Counted from the first letter of the stretch, positions 1 through 11,154 are shown. The stretch is 64,000 nucleotides of DNA from Uranotaenia lowii (GCF_029784155.1 NC_073693.1:149360843-149424842), one strand, 5' to 3'. Numbers and translations are program-made. The notes: generated by a model from the letters alone, not told the origin.

Positions 1-36
1 ACATGACGCTGAATTTGAAAGAAATTACACAATACT

Positions 37-292
37 TTTTTTTTTAACTGCGACCCAAAGATGGGTCTTGACTCAAACATTCAGTCAGCGAAACTTTTTT
101 GTAGAGAAATGAATCCAACTGTGTAAGTTGAAATTTCTAAGACTAGACCAGATGAAAATTGATGTTGAAAAACATACGAAAAAAAAATCGCCTTGTCTCC
201 CGGTAGGACTTCAACCCACATCTTGCGCCTCTCCGGGGCCCTACATGGCCCTGAAATTTCAACTTACACAGTTGGATTCATTTCTCTACAAA
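37..292 (-). mobile_element. tRNA-related SINE with 15-bp target-site duplication
   Basis: A 256-bp insertion read on the minus strand. A 15-bp direct repeat (aaattacacaatact) lies at 22-36 and 293-307, as expected for target-primed retrotransposition, and a T-run at about 36-45 is the poly(A) tail of a minus-strand element. On the minus strand, GGGTTGAAGTCC (about 207-218) resembles a polymerase III B box, preceded by a GC-rich tRNA-like stretch that includes GGGCCCCGGAGAGG. A perfect 37-bp inverted repeat (101-137 with 253-289) brackets this head, which is unusual for a SINE. No protein is encoded. Seen: direct repeat, tail, inverted repeat. Inferred: SINE identity. Confidence 0.6.
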
Positions 293-307
293 AAATTACA
301 CAATACT

Positions 308-1215
308 GTCATGTAAAAATACAGACTGTCAAAAAGAGACACACACAAAGTATTGTGGGACACAGAAAAAAGTCTCCCTTTTTATTTGAAGTTCGATCAA
401 ATATGTTATAAAACTTACTCTGTAAAAAAAACCATGCGTTTCCTCATTCGAGTAAATTTACTGTAATTTTACTTTATTTTTGCATTAAACGATGTGTAGC
501 AGTATCGTTTCACAAACAAACACCGAACAGCCCACCGGTTAGCAACGGGGCCCAATGATCCAATGAAAAATAAAGTTTCAAATACGGAGCTAGTTAATTT
601 CTAGAAAAAGAAAATAAAGAATGATTTTGTAATCATTGACATGCTTAGAGTCGCGAATGCCATAAAGATGGTAAAACGACTATAATCGAAACAAAAAAAA
701 AATTGACATGCTTGGTCATAAGGCCGATGGCTAGAAGTTGATTAAATAATGATTCGAAAATTAAAATGGAATTTTATTTTAATTAAATTCACAATAGCTT
801 TTTTTCTTTTTGAGAATTTTCATAAGCCATGTAAATTTAGCAGAAACAACTCGTTCCAACTATTTGCAGGTTAAAACATGTAAAAGTACAATAATTATGA
901 ATACTTTTTTAATCGTGAAGTTTTCCAAAAGTTTTTTTTACTGCAGTTTTCACGTCCGAAGCTGCTTCACCTTGCTGGTAGTTCGGATGTGCGCTGAAGA
1001 AATATGCAAAGGTATTCGGCTAAAAGTCATTCAGTGTCCCAATACTCCAGTCTCTCATGCCATCAAAAATCCCAGTTTTTTCGACGACGATCGATCATTA
1101 TGTAATTGTTCAAAGAACCGTTTTTTTAGATGTTTATCTAAATCGAATTTGAAAGTTTAAAATCTTCCATAAAATTTCTTCGCTTTTGCGTTCTCAAATT
1201 AATTCTAAAAAAGAA
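308..1215. other. AT-rich non-coding stretch
   Basis: No gene is seen. The 116-residue open frame at 810-1160 (+) has no recognisable motif and low-complexity composition. A motif near 658-704 (cataaagatggt then aacgac and an A-run) recurs at about 2688-2730, so part of this stretch is dispersed repeat. Confidence 0.5.
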
Positions 1216-1217
1216 TA

Positions 1218-2116
1218 GGGGAGATTGGGGTATCGTGGGCCATGGGGAAAACGTGGGCCACTTTTAATATCTCAGATGTGTGTTGAGGTAAAAATCTCGA
1301 ACCAACTGTCATCATCGTCGCTTTGCGTGATATTTCTATATGTTGTTGACTTAAATACACATCATATGCTTCTTTCATTTATAAAGCTTAAAAAAGATAG
1401 AAAAAAATTACTTTGATAATTAAAAATACACCCGCTAATTGCATCGATGGGGAACCTAAAGTTCATAACAAAAATATGCTCATACGCTTATGACCTTAGT
1501 TTTGTCTTGATTTTTAACGTGGAAAAGGAATTTTTGATGAAACATCAATAAGTCAGACAAACGCAACCAATTTGCAAATCATAGCTTGTGGGGAATCGTG
1601 GGCCAACCACCTATATTTTTATGTTTTTATACACATGCAGAACATAAAATACGTTTTCCCTATATGTAGAGTTTTCTTACGCCAAATGAAGTGCTATGAA
1701 AAATATTTTGTCCATCCTATATACGGCATTTTGCCAAAACGTTCGCGAGCCAGGTTTTGGAATCTGTTCAATCATACACAGCTCTCTTTATTATTTCATC
1801 ATCTAAAATTGCTTTAAAATAACGAAATGAATTATGAAATCACAGTTTTGGGTCAACTCATAAACTTTGCATGTTATTTGGTCAATTTCGATTTAGTGGC
1901 CCACGATTCCCCACCATTTTTCAAAATCCAAAAAATATTGCTTTTTTTAATAAAACAGTCGGAATTTGGGTAAAATAAATTATTAAAAATTAAAAAAAAA
2001 CTTTATGATACCTTGAAAATGTAGAAAACTAAATCATTTTTTATTTTTATTTTATCTGCTATAATAAAAAAGTAATGAAACATCGAAAAAAAAGGCCATG
2101 ATTCCTCACTCACCCA
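1218..2116 (+). mobile_element. GTGGGCCA-type TA-flanked element, copy 1
   Basis: Degenerate terminal inverted repeats begin GGGGAGATTGGGG at 1218 and, on the opposite strand, TGGGTGAGTGAGG at 2116. Each end abuts TA (1216-1217 and 2117-2118). Internally there are repeated GTGGGCCA and GGGGAATCGTGGGCCA motifs. No transposase frame is visible. Related sequence recurs inverted at 44700-45414 and direct from about 63345 to at least 63835. Known: TA duplication with short inverted ends fits Tc1/mariner-related MITEs. Inferred: assignment to that group. Confidence 0.65.
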
Positions 2117-2118
2117 TA

Positions 2119-2856
2119 TAAATTAAAACATACAAGTTTTGACCAAATCCATTAGTTTTAAAATTTTCATCACTTTTATATTACAAGTCTACAAAATTTA
2201 CAGGCGTGTAATATATGCGTATATGAAAAATACACACACCGAAAATTATGTCACATATCATACTTCTTTTTATTTACTTCATAAGAGATGTAAATTTATA
2301 GATTTTTTCAAAGTGTGTAGAAACCGTTTAAAAATTTAAATTGAAATAGTTCGTAGAATTTTCACGAAACTTGGCCTGCTAACGGTTAGCGTGTCAATTT
2401 ATAAATTCTTTGGAGGTAACAAGGAGATATAACTAAAGTACTCTATCCTTTTAATAAACAGCTCCATCCTTCATTTTTGAGATATGTAACCAGAAAAAGT
2501 TTTTAAAACAGGACAGAAGTATAAGTATATCCCTCAGCAAAATAATGACCACAATCAAAAAGTATGAAGACAGCACCATTCCAGTCGTAAAACTAATCTT
2601 TTTAAAAGTTTATAGACGTTTTTAACAAATTTGAAATTGAATTTTTCATATTTGCAATGTATTTTTTTAATTCATTTATTTTGTAAGAGCCATAAAGATG
2701 GTGAAACGACAAATCGAAAAAAAAATTTTTTAGAGAAAATGAACCTTGTCGGATTTCAACAAAAACATTATCCTGTTTAATTACCGTACGAGTATACCCA
2801 CGTGGACATGACTCAAACTCTTACCCCCTCTTCGTGAAAAAATGTGAAAATTTGCA
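2119..2856. other. AT-rich non-coding stretch
   Basis: No gene is seen. It carries a second copy of the dispersed cataaagatggtgaaacgac motif at about 2690-2712 and runs up to the target duplication of the Jockey-like element. Confidence 0.45.
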
Positions 2857-3105
2857 AACCTTCACCCTTTTTTTTTTAGATATATCTTTATTAGTACCAA
2901 TTCATCATTACATTTATATTACATTAATACATTAAATTAGGTGTTCAGTTCAATAATGAACTTTCAGAGCCCTATAGTTTAATAATCACTAAAATTTATT
3001 TCGACTTAAATTTGCTGAGCACAATCAAGCATTTTTATAAAGGAGAACATCCTGTAGTGAAAAAAAAAATTTTAAACTAAAAACTAAAGCTATCCTAAAA
3101 TTAAA

Positions 3106-4057
3106 CTAATTGTAGAGAGAGCGAATCTCTGCGATGGAAGACTGCATCGATTTGCCTCTGAAGTTGGAGATGATTTTGTTGGCCATCTCTTCGATAGATT
3201 CAATGCCTGCAATCCGATGAAGATCTTCGGTGCTGTGCCAAGGTGGAAGCCGCAAAATCATTTTCAGAACCTTGTTCTGAATCCTCTGGATGGCTTTCTT
3301 CCTCGTCACGCAGCAGCTAGACCAAATCGGAACTGCATACATTATCGCTGGTCGGAAGACTTGCTTGTAAATAAGCATCTTATTCTTCAGGCAAAGTCGG
3401 GATTTCCTGTTGATGAGAGAATAAAGAGATTTAGTGTATTTATTACATTTAGATTGAATATTTTCAATGTGATTCTTAAAAGAAAGATTCCGATCAAGTG
3501 TGAGTCCCAAGTACTTCACGTGATCAGACCATTCTAAAGAAACCCCATTAAAAGTTATGGAATGATTTTCATTAGGTTTTAAAAAATTTGCTCTTGGCTT
3601 ATGGGGAAATAAAATAAGTTGAGTTTTGGAAGCGTTAGGAGAAATTTTCCACATTTTCAAGTAATTCAAAAAGGAATTTAAATTTTGTTGCAATCTACTG
3701 CGTACCACCCGTAAATTTCGACCTTTGGCTGAAAGCAAAGTATCGTCAGCAAATAATCTTCTACCTTTTCCTTCTGGGACATCAGGAAGATCAGAAGTAA
3801 AAATATTGTATAAAATAGGCCCAAGTATACTACCCTGAGGGACACCAGCTCTAATGGGTATCCTTTCAGAGCATGAATTTTGATAGCTTACTTGCAAAGT
3901 TCGGCTAGTCCAATAATTTTGAATAATTTTGGTGAGATATACAGGAAAATCAAATCGAGCTAATTTAGCTACTAAACCTTTGTGCCAAACACTGTCAAAA
4001 GCTTTTTCAATATCAAGAAGAGCAACACCAGTTGAATAACCTTCAGATTTGCTAGCG
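3106..4057 (-). pseudogene. C-terminal part of Jockey-like reverse transcriptase
   Basis: This continues the same polymerase on the far side of the TTAA insertion. The open frame starts at 4131, but about its first 25 residues come from the insert. Genuine RT resumes at ASKSEGYSTG. Catalytic motifs are intact: motif A LLDIEKAFDSVWH, motif B GVPQGSILGPILYNIF, and motif C LFADDTLL, the FADD form common in Jockey-clade enzymes. The C-terminal region follows and ends at a stop at 3106. If one TTAA and the insert are ignored, this frame joins the upstream half exactly, so the insertion alone split the gene. Confidence 0.9.
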
Positions 4058-4061
4058 TTAA

Positions 4062-4790
4062 GGGGGGGGTAGGGTCTAACGGGCATAAAAAAACACCGTT
4101 TTAACGATTTTTTTCTAGAGCTATCGTTCAAACAAATGTATTCAAATTTTTTGCATTATACAAAGCATTGTTAAAAGAACATTTAGTAATTTTTTCGTAG
4201 AAAAATATTGAAAAATGAGCCGGTGACGGAGCATTTTCGAGGATGCCTTTTAGAAAACAAGATTTGCGGTGGACACTGTATCTCAGCACAGAATCATCTG
4301 AAGTCAAAAAATCCGAGCAAAATATTTTTAATAGATGTTTTTCTGGACCCCAACGTTTTTATTTAACTTAAAAATATTTTTATGAAATTTTTGTGGCTGT
4401 TTGAAGTAAAAACTACGATTTTTCACTTAAAAATCCGCCATTTTTCACCTCTAAAATCTCCCCAAAGTAAAAAAATCAAAAAAGAAAAACGTTGGGGTCT
4501 GGTATTTTATATGTAGAAAATATGTTCCAAATTTGAAAAGAATCGGATAAGTAGTTTTCAAATGACGATGTCCACGGACTTTTAAAATGTGCTCTCGAGA
4601 AAAACGCGTTTGAAGTTTCTGCTCTTGCTTTCTTGCAGTATTAGATAGGAGGAGATAAAGGCCTATAACTTCTGCAGTTTTGCTTCAATTGACTTGAAAA
4701 TTTGACACAACATTCTTGAAATGTTTTACAATAAGAAAATAAAAAAATAAAAAAATCGATTTTTTGAAAGTGTTAGACCCTACCCCCCCC
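4062..4790. mobile_element. TTAA-flanked MITE (piggyBac-like) inside the LINE
   Basis: A 729-bp element with perfect 19-bp terminal inverted repeats (ggggggggtagggtctaac at 4062-4080, complement at 4772-4790). Each end abuts TTAA (4058-4061 and 4791-4794). The interior is AT-rich with no transposase frame. A TTAA duplication is the signature of piggyBac-type insertion, but piggyBac ends usually begin CCC rather than GGG, so superfamily assignment is inferred. Removing the element plus one TTAA restores the RT reading frame, which proves the insertion was precise. Confidence 0.9.
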
Positions 4791-4794
4791 TTAA

Positions 4795-6748
4795 TCATAT
4801 TAGTTACACTCAAAAGTTGATGTGTAGTAGAATGTCCATGACGAAAACCAAATTGTTCATCAGGGAAAATAGAATTCTGATTAATGTGAATCATCATTCT
4901 ATTCAAAATAACTCTCTCAAATAGTTTACTTAAAGATGGAAGCAAACTAATTGGTCGATAACTTGAAGGCTCTGAAGCACTTTTTCCAGGTTTCAAAATT
5001 GGAGTTACTTTGGCATTTTTCCATTTATTGGGAAAATAAGCCAAGTGAAAACATTTATTGAAGATTTTAACTAAAAAATTTAAAGTGCTTTCAGGCAACT
5101 TTTTAATAAGAATATAGAAAATCCCATCTTCCCCCGGGGCTTTCATATTTTTAAATTTTTTGAAAATCAATTTAAGTTCATCAATATTTGTCTCACAAGA
5201 ACTTTCAAACACAATTTGCTTAGAAAGAATATCATTAAATTCTAGGGAAATTTGAGCATCAATTGGACTTACAACGTTTAAATTAAAATCATGAGCAGAC
5301 TCAAATTGTTGGGCTAATTTTTGAGCTTTTTCTGAATTAGTTAAAAGAAGTTTATCCTCATCTTTCAAAGTAGGAATTGGCTTCTGGGGCTTTTTCAGAA
5401 TTTTAGTTAATTTCCAAAATGGCTTTGAGTAGGGTTTTATGTCCTCTACTGCTTTAGCAAAATTTTCATTACGAATGAAATTTAAACGACGTTTGATCTC
5501 TTTTTGAAGGTCGCAATAAATTAATTTCAAATACGGATCCCTAGTTCGTTGATATTGGCGTTGAGACGTTGAGAGTTTTTTCCCATTTTTATTAGTTAAA
5601 CCTGAAGAGGGCAACCCATTTTCAACCACCTCTGAGAACGATAAACAACGAGTCTGTGGCGCAGAATCAGTCCAGGTAACATTAAAATCACTTCGGGTAT
5701 TACCCAGCCGTGATTCCAATGTAGGCCGAGGCTGACTGCGAACAGGCAGGTTGTTTGCCGGTCTGACGTGTGTAGACGAAAAAGAGGAAGGAGGAGAAGA
5801 AACTTTTCTGGAAACTTTGGGGTTTTTCCTAGAAGCAACAATTTTTGCCCTAACGGGACAATCTAGAGAATTCGAGGAATGATTACCTGCGCAATTCGCA
5901 CACTTAAAAAATTCTGTTTTTGGCTTATCACCACCAAAAAGGCATTTAGATTTTTCATGATCGAATGAGCCGCAAAACATGCATCTGGCATTCATTCTAC
6001 AATTTTTAGTGCCATGACAAAAAGCTTGACAACGACGACATTGCGTAATATTTTGTAAAAAATTGGTATGAGATTTACGAAAAGGTTCGAATTTGACTCG
6101 ACAATGAAACATAAGACGAGCCTTTTCCAAAAATTTCAAATTATTAACCTGATCCTTTTTAAAATGGATCAAATAAAGTTCAGGAGCAAAACCAACACTA
6201 CTGGTATTATTCGTGTTGGTTCTTTTCCTCATTTGAATTACTTGAATTGGAGAAAAACCTAACAAAGAATTTAATTCATTTGTGATCTCATCCGGTGTCT
6301 GATCGCCGGTGAGACCACGAAGTACAACTTTAAAAGGACGATCACCTCTAGTGTCGTACGTAAAAAATTGGTGTTTTTTATTATTCAAATAATTTAAAAT
6401 TTTTTGAAAATCATTAAAAGATTCCGCCAATATACGAGCAGTTCCCCTTCGACCGATCTGAAAAGAAATCTTCACATCCTTGACGGAAGTGACGATTTCT
6501 TTTCGAAAGGCATTGAAGTCAGGAATCGTGACCGTTATTGGTGGAATCTTTTCGTTTTTAAGAGTATAAGAAGAAGAAGAAGGTTTCTTAGTACTCTTAT
6601 CAGAATTAAATATGAATATTTCCTCATCACCGATGTTATGAAGGACATCGAATGAATTGGAAATTTCAACTTTTTTGACAGATGGCCCTGGATTAGGTTC
6701 AGCAATCTGTTTTCTTCCGGCCCTTGAGCCGGCCGAAGACTTCCCCAT
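4795..6748 (-). pseudogene. Gag fused to N-terminal part of reverse transcriptase
   Basis: The open frame runs from 6910 to 4685, but the likely Gag start is the Met at 6748 (MGKSSAG), and everything below about 4794 belongs to the inserted MITE. The N-terminal half has a PRE_C2HC-like region (GLTGDQTPDEITNELNSLLG) followed by clustered CCHC-type zinc knuckles (CRRCQAFCHGTKNC, CMFCGSFDHEKSKC, CANCAGNHSSNSLDC; about 5860-6045). Jockey Gag binds element RNA. After SFSEVVENG (about 5620) the frame passes directly into ORF2 sequence downstream of the missing endonuclease, with RT block NMKAPGEDG and the YRPISLLPSLSKLFE block. It stops being RT at SVTNMI, where the TTAA element begins. Confidence 0.88.
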
Positions 6749-6939
6749 GCTGGAAAGAAAAGAGAAAATATGAATAAAAGAAAATGAAAATAATTTTAGC
6801 ACTGAAAAGTGCTGATTGAAATACAGGTAAGGAAAAAATAAATAATGTAAAATGTTCCTGCAGGTACACAGCAACGATACGATGCTCCGGCGTACGTGTT
6901 GACGGCTCAACGGTACAGATGGAAGTGAACCTTCACCCT

Positions 6940-7947
6940 AATGTAAGTTTTCCACATGGTGTGTGGATGGCCTCTTCCAAGAAAAAGTTGCCAGCACTTT
7001 GATTTGACTATTCACCTGAGCCCCCGAGTTACTTCACCGATCAATTCTCATCATGTACAGATCAAGAGCTTTCTATTCACGTGTCGCAAGTAAAATCTGA
7101 TCATTTAGATTTTTCGGATTCCGGAACCGGTCAGATTGTCCAGTCCACATGGACAAAGTCTCACTTCCAAAATTCTCCAGAATAAAACAAGCAAGGGACC
7201 GTTCTAATTGTCGCGACATTCATTTTAATAAAATTTCATTGAGATTCCTATAACTGTTTCGTCACAAATGTTATTAACCATTTTCTTGAGGAAATTTTTT
7301 AGCGATGATATTCACAAAATCCAAAAATGACATGACTGCGACTGTCGTTTCCGTACTGATGAATGTCGTTCTAGGCTGTAGGGTTCATTACACTAGTTTT
7401 CAAATATATTGTCTGACCCATGTCTCTAGTGTTAAAACGGGCGCCTAATCAAAAAACAGAATTTTAAAAATCTAAGAAGAACAGAGTTTGAGATATGCTC
7501 AAAATATGATGTTTTGCTTTAAGAAATCACTGAAAGGCACCAATCTGAAGGGTAAAAGAAAATAAGGGTTTGTATTGTTATGGACCAGTTTACGACAGAA
7601 TCAATTTTCAAACATTTTTGCCCAATCCCCTCTAATTTTCAAAACAGCTTATCAGAAATTAAAAAAATAGAAAAAGTCTAAGAATTTTCAACCATTTGTT
7701 TTATTCTATATCCATACAGTTAACATACATCAAACTAAGTTGAATTTTCCAACTCAGTATTGCAAGTTTTGCTAGATAACCACGATCTTGATTCCTAAAA
7801 GCAGTTGTAAATAAGATTTGTATTACTTTGAAAAACAAGTTGAGCTGAACATTTGAAAATTTATGTGAACAAATTCGGGTTTCTAAGAATTTCAGAATAA
7901 ATATGGTAATTTTGTAAAGCTATTGTATAAGAGGTAACGTAAAAAGT
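6940..7947. other. Non-coding spacer
   Basis: Mixed-composition sequence between the Jockey-like element and the hAT. No gene, RNA gene or repeat structure is supported. Confidence 0.4.
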
Positions 7948-7955
7948 GTATAAAG

Positions 7956-9045
7956 CAGGCATTTCAAACTCGTTTAAGTGTGCGGGTCGCATAAAAAATT
8001 TTCTATGACGTAGAGGGCCGCAGCCAAAATCAGTTAGAAAACATAACATATTAGTTTCGCGGAGATTAGATACAATAAAATGGAATATAGTAAGAGGTAA
8101 ACTTGGAATGCAATTTTGCGTTAAATTTTTATGTAAGCTTGTAATATTTAACATTCTTATATTAAAATGCATTTTATCTATTGTCCTGATATCAGGTTGA
8201 AGTTTATTTGTCACTGACACTTTCATTATTGATGATAAATTTTTATCAGATAATCTCGAACGATGAGGAGTTTTTGTAGCTTTCATTATGGAAAAAACTG
8301 CTCACATAGATAGCTACTTGCAAACATAGCAAGAATTCTGGCAACAAATTTCCGTAACTCAACGTAGCGTTCAGGCAAATAGCTGTAAAATTTTGGTACA
8401 GCCACTTCAATGTAATTCCCTTTTAATAAAGATTCGAACTGCAGCTTTATCAATTCTAGATGCAAATTATCAGCAGCATTTTTAGGAGCAAACGAAAATG
8501 GAAATAAAAACAACGAAAATTCTTGCTCGTATGAATTAAAGTCACGAAAACGGCTTTTGAATGCATCTAGTAACGATTCTTGGTGAAGAACGTATTTACC
8601 AAATGATGCAGCCTCATTTGATCTTTTCAGTTCTTGAATCGTAGAAAAGTGCACAAGATTTTGTTTGGAAATTTGGTTGATCCATAACCGTAACTTCGCT
8701 TGAAAGTTTTTTACATCATCACAAGCAGTTATGATATTTTTTTATTTTCCTGGAAGCTTTAAGTTCAAATCTTGCAGGTGGCCAGTGAGATCAACGTCAA
8801 ATGCCAAATCCTGAATCCAGTCGTCTGCTTGAAAATTGTCAACAGGTTCACCTTTCATTTCTCAAAATAATATTATTTCCTCTCGTAGCAAAAAAAAAAA
8901 TCTTTTTTATATTTTGTGCCAGGAAAGCCAGCGTACTTCTATGTAGTAGGGAATTTTGTGATAATTTAAGACGGGGCTACGCGAGCCGCATTGACCAAGA
9001 CCGCGGGCCGCATGCGGCCCGCAAACCCCCAGTGTGACATGCCTG
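7956..9045 (-). mobile_element. Internally deleted hAT transposon
   Basis: A 1,090-bp element flanked by the perfect 8-bp duplication gtataaag (7948-7955 and 9046-9053), the duplication length of hAT elements. The ends are imperfect inverted repeats starting CAGGCATTTCAAACT on the left and CAGGCATGTCACACT on the right (read inward), each followed by a GCGGG(T/C)CGCAT-like subterminal motif. The right end also has GCGGGCCGCATGCGGCCCGC, a short GC-rich palindrome. It contains a broken C-terminal transposase on the minus strand. Confidence 0.92.
8110..8870 (-). pseudogene. hAT transposase C-terminal relic (GTF2IRD2-like)
   Basis: Read on the minus strand, decayed sequence begins near 8860 with WIQDLAFDVDLTGHLQDLNLKL, hits a stop, and continues as an open frame from 8654 (FSTIQELKRSN onward) to YLCEQFF near 8300. 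It then shifts frame within an A/T run at about 8286-8295 into MKATKTPHRSRLSDKNL. The pattern D-L..HL..LNLKL, then YLCEQ-F..MK..K...RSRL.D, is that of GTF2IRD2/ZBED5-like hAT proteins, where YLCEQ lies in the C-terminal dimerisation region. The N-terminal BED finger and catalytic core are missing, so it cannot work as a transposase. Confidence 0.85.
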
Positions 9046-9053
9046 GTATAAAG

Positions 9054-10056
9054 GATCTCAACAATGAAAATTTCTCACCGGATCTACCGTTTACCAAAAC
9101 CAAATTTGGTCTTGTTGTATAGTAATTGAACTAACTCGAAGTGTCAAAAATAAGATTTAATTTAGATTCATGAATTTCATTTACATCTGAGGAAATTTAA
9201 GACTTTATGAAAAGCTCGTATTCTTTCATCAACCGCTTTCAACTAAACTAATCTCGCGGAAGATAATTTTTGGTGCTGAAGCGATTGCTTTCCAATTCAT
9301 GTGTCATTGTTACACTTTGCTTCCAAGCAACCCTCTTGAGCATACTCAAAAATCGTTTAAAACAAATGGGAAATCGATAAAGCGAATGAACAGTACACAC
9401 ATGCCATAATATAGGCTTCCCATGTCAATTTACGGCTGTTCTGAGGGGGAAGTTCCAACATTTCCCAGAGTGTGCCAAACTGTAAATCTTAAAGGCATTT
9501 GAAAATCTTCATCGAAGAAAGAATGGCAAAAAGTTGGGTACTTGGAAAATGATTGCCCGCCACCCAACTTCCATGGACACAAATCCTAATGGAAACATTA
9601 GTGTGGCCACAGCCTGACGAATCTAATTTACGCCTACGCACATCTTGAAAGAAGATTGGAAGTTTCGGTGAATTTAGCTCTGTGTTTCGTTGCTGCATCC
9701 ATCTGGGAGGGGTGAATTTCTAGGTTTTTTCACCCTCTAAAGTAAAGGAGGAAAAGTTTACAAGTGGGAAAATGCATTAGTCCCGCAGGATGAAATCAAT
9801 ATTTGTGCCGATAGTTTTCTTGCACAGAATGATTTGAGCGAGGGGAAAAGTAATTAGATATGCTTTTTATTAGGAGGATGTGTGTGACTCACATGTCGAG
9901 TTGCTTTCCAAACAGACATGCATTTGTTTGAAAACAAAAATGATCGGTTTCTGGACAAATATTTGATTGATGTAATTGGTTTACATGTTTGTAGATCATT
10001 GAACCTATTGAATTTCGGTAGTGAACATTTGATGAGGCTAATTTTGAATAACTAAC
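9054..10056. other. Apparently unique non-coding sequence
   Basis: Less AT-rich than the repeats around it and without visible inverted or direct repeats. It may be intergenic or intronic host DNA. Nothing coding is supported; the 69-residue frame at 9489-9698 (-) has no family features. Confidence 0.35.
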
Positions 10057-10099
10057 TATAGTAATATCATGAAGAGATTAACCACCGTAATTTTTGTTT

Positions 10100-10667
10100 G
10101 TTACTTTGATTTATCGGCCTAGCGGTGAAAAGTGATGTCCTTTTTAGTAGGGACATCTAGAGATTATGAAATTTTTATATAGATGGATAGAAGGTTAGAG
10201 GAAATGAAAGATGGTGAAAATGAGCGGGTAGAATTTGTCTAGAAGCATTACCATCACATACCAAATTTTTGTTCCTCACGAGCCTACTACTATGAAGTGG
10301 TAGATACAGATAGAGTTGCATCTACCACCACACATTAGTAGACTTAGCGTGGTCCGCCCCACAAGCGAGAACTTGTAGTTCGTCCGCACTACAAGTTCTC
10401 GCTTGTGGGGCGGACCACGCTAAGCCTACTAATGTGTGGTGGTAGATGCAACTCTATCTGTATCTACCACTTCATAGTAGTAGGCTCGTGAGGAACAAAA
10501 ATTTGGTATGTGATGGTAATGCTTCTAGACAAATTCTACCCGCTCATTTTCACCATCTTTCATTTCCTCTAACCTTCTATCCATCTATATAAAAATTTCA
10601 TAATCTCTAGATGTCCCTACTAAAAAGGACATCACTTTTCACCGCTAGGCCGATAAATCAAAGTAAC
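10100..10667. repeat. Near-perfect palindrome with 280-bp arms and 8-bp spacer
   Basis: The left arm 10100-10379 and right arm 10388-10667 are reverse complements at 279 of 280 positions by my reading. The one difference is in gtagActtag on the left versus gtagGcttag on the right (complement). The spacer is tcgtccgc. A 14-bp direct repeat, tatagtaatatcat, lies outside the structure at 10057-10070 and 10669-10682. The right copy sits 1 bp from its arm, the left copy 29 bp away. No protein is encoded. It could be a fold-back element, a replication template-switch product or an assembly artefact. If transcribed it would form a long double-stranded hairpin RNA. Confidence 0.93.
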
Positions 10668-10682
10668 ATATAGTAATATCAT

Positions 10683-11154
10683 TTTTTATTTGTAGAGGCC
10701 ACTTCATCTTTACCTCAATCGTATTTTTCTAAGCATTTATTAGGATGGTCGAAGGAGGAACGGACTCCAGGGGAGAGGGGGGAGTAAGGGAGTGTGAAGA
10801 TAACAATTTTTTAAGCTTGATCCATACAAAAATTCCTTGAATCATCAAGTTATAAGGAAACTCAAGATAATTCGAAAAGGGAAGCAAGGAATAGGGGATG
10901 GGGCTTAGGATTAATGATTGAAAATGAAGGGTATAGGAAAGGTAAAGGATGGATTTGGGAAGATACTTTACTATCCTACTCCAGGTTGCACATGGTAGAA
11001 GTTTAAATTTTATGTTTGTTGAAAAAAATATAATTCGAATGATTCCTGTCAATTAACGGGTCAAATGTGAAATTGTAATAATGTATTTATCTAAAAATTG
11101 ATGTAACAATCATTAAAAATATTTTTCAAAGGCGATGAAAGTATAAGAAAAACA
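10683..11154. other. Non-coding spacer
   Basis: No gene is seen. The 107-residue minus-strand frame at 10729-11052 has no recognisable features. Confidence 0.35.

Larger units (their letters stand above)
2869..6927 (-). mobile_element. Jockey-clade non-LTR retrotransposon, endonuclease-deleted
   Basis: About 4.06 kb on the minus strand, including a later 729-bp insertion. The 12-bp direct repeat AACCTTCACCCT flanks it at 2857-2868 and 6928-6939. The 3' end has a T-run (A-tail, about 2868-2877) and an AATAAA signal on the minus strand at about 2887-2892. Order on the minus strand: 5' UTR (6927-6749), Gag-like protein with zinc knuckles, reverse transcriptase, 3' UTR (3105-2878). The apurinic endonuclease region that normally begins Jockey ORF2 is absent, so Gag runs in frame into the reverse-transcriptase linker. 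With endonuclease missing and the polymerase split, it cannot move itself. Confidence 0.93.

Noticed and set aside
810..1160. 116-residue frame as a gene
   Set aside because: AT-driven composition, no motif, no supporting context.
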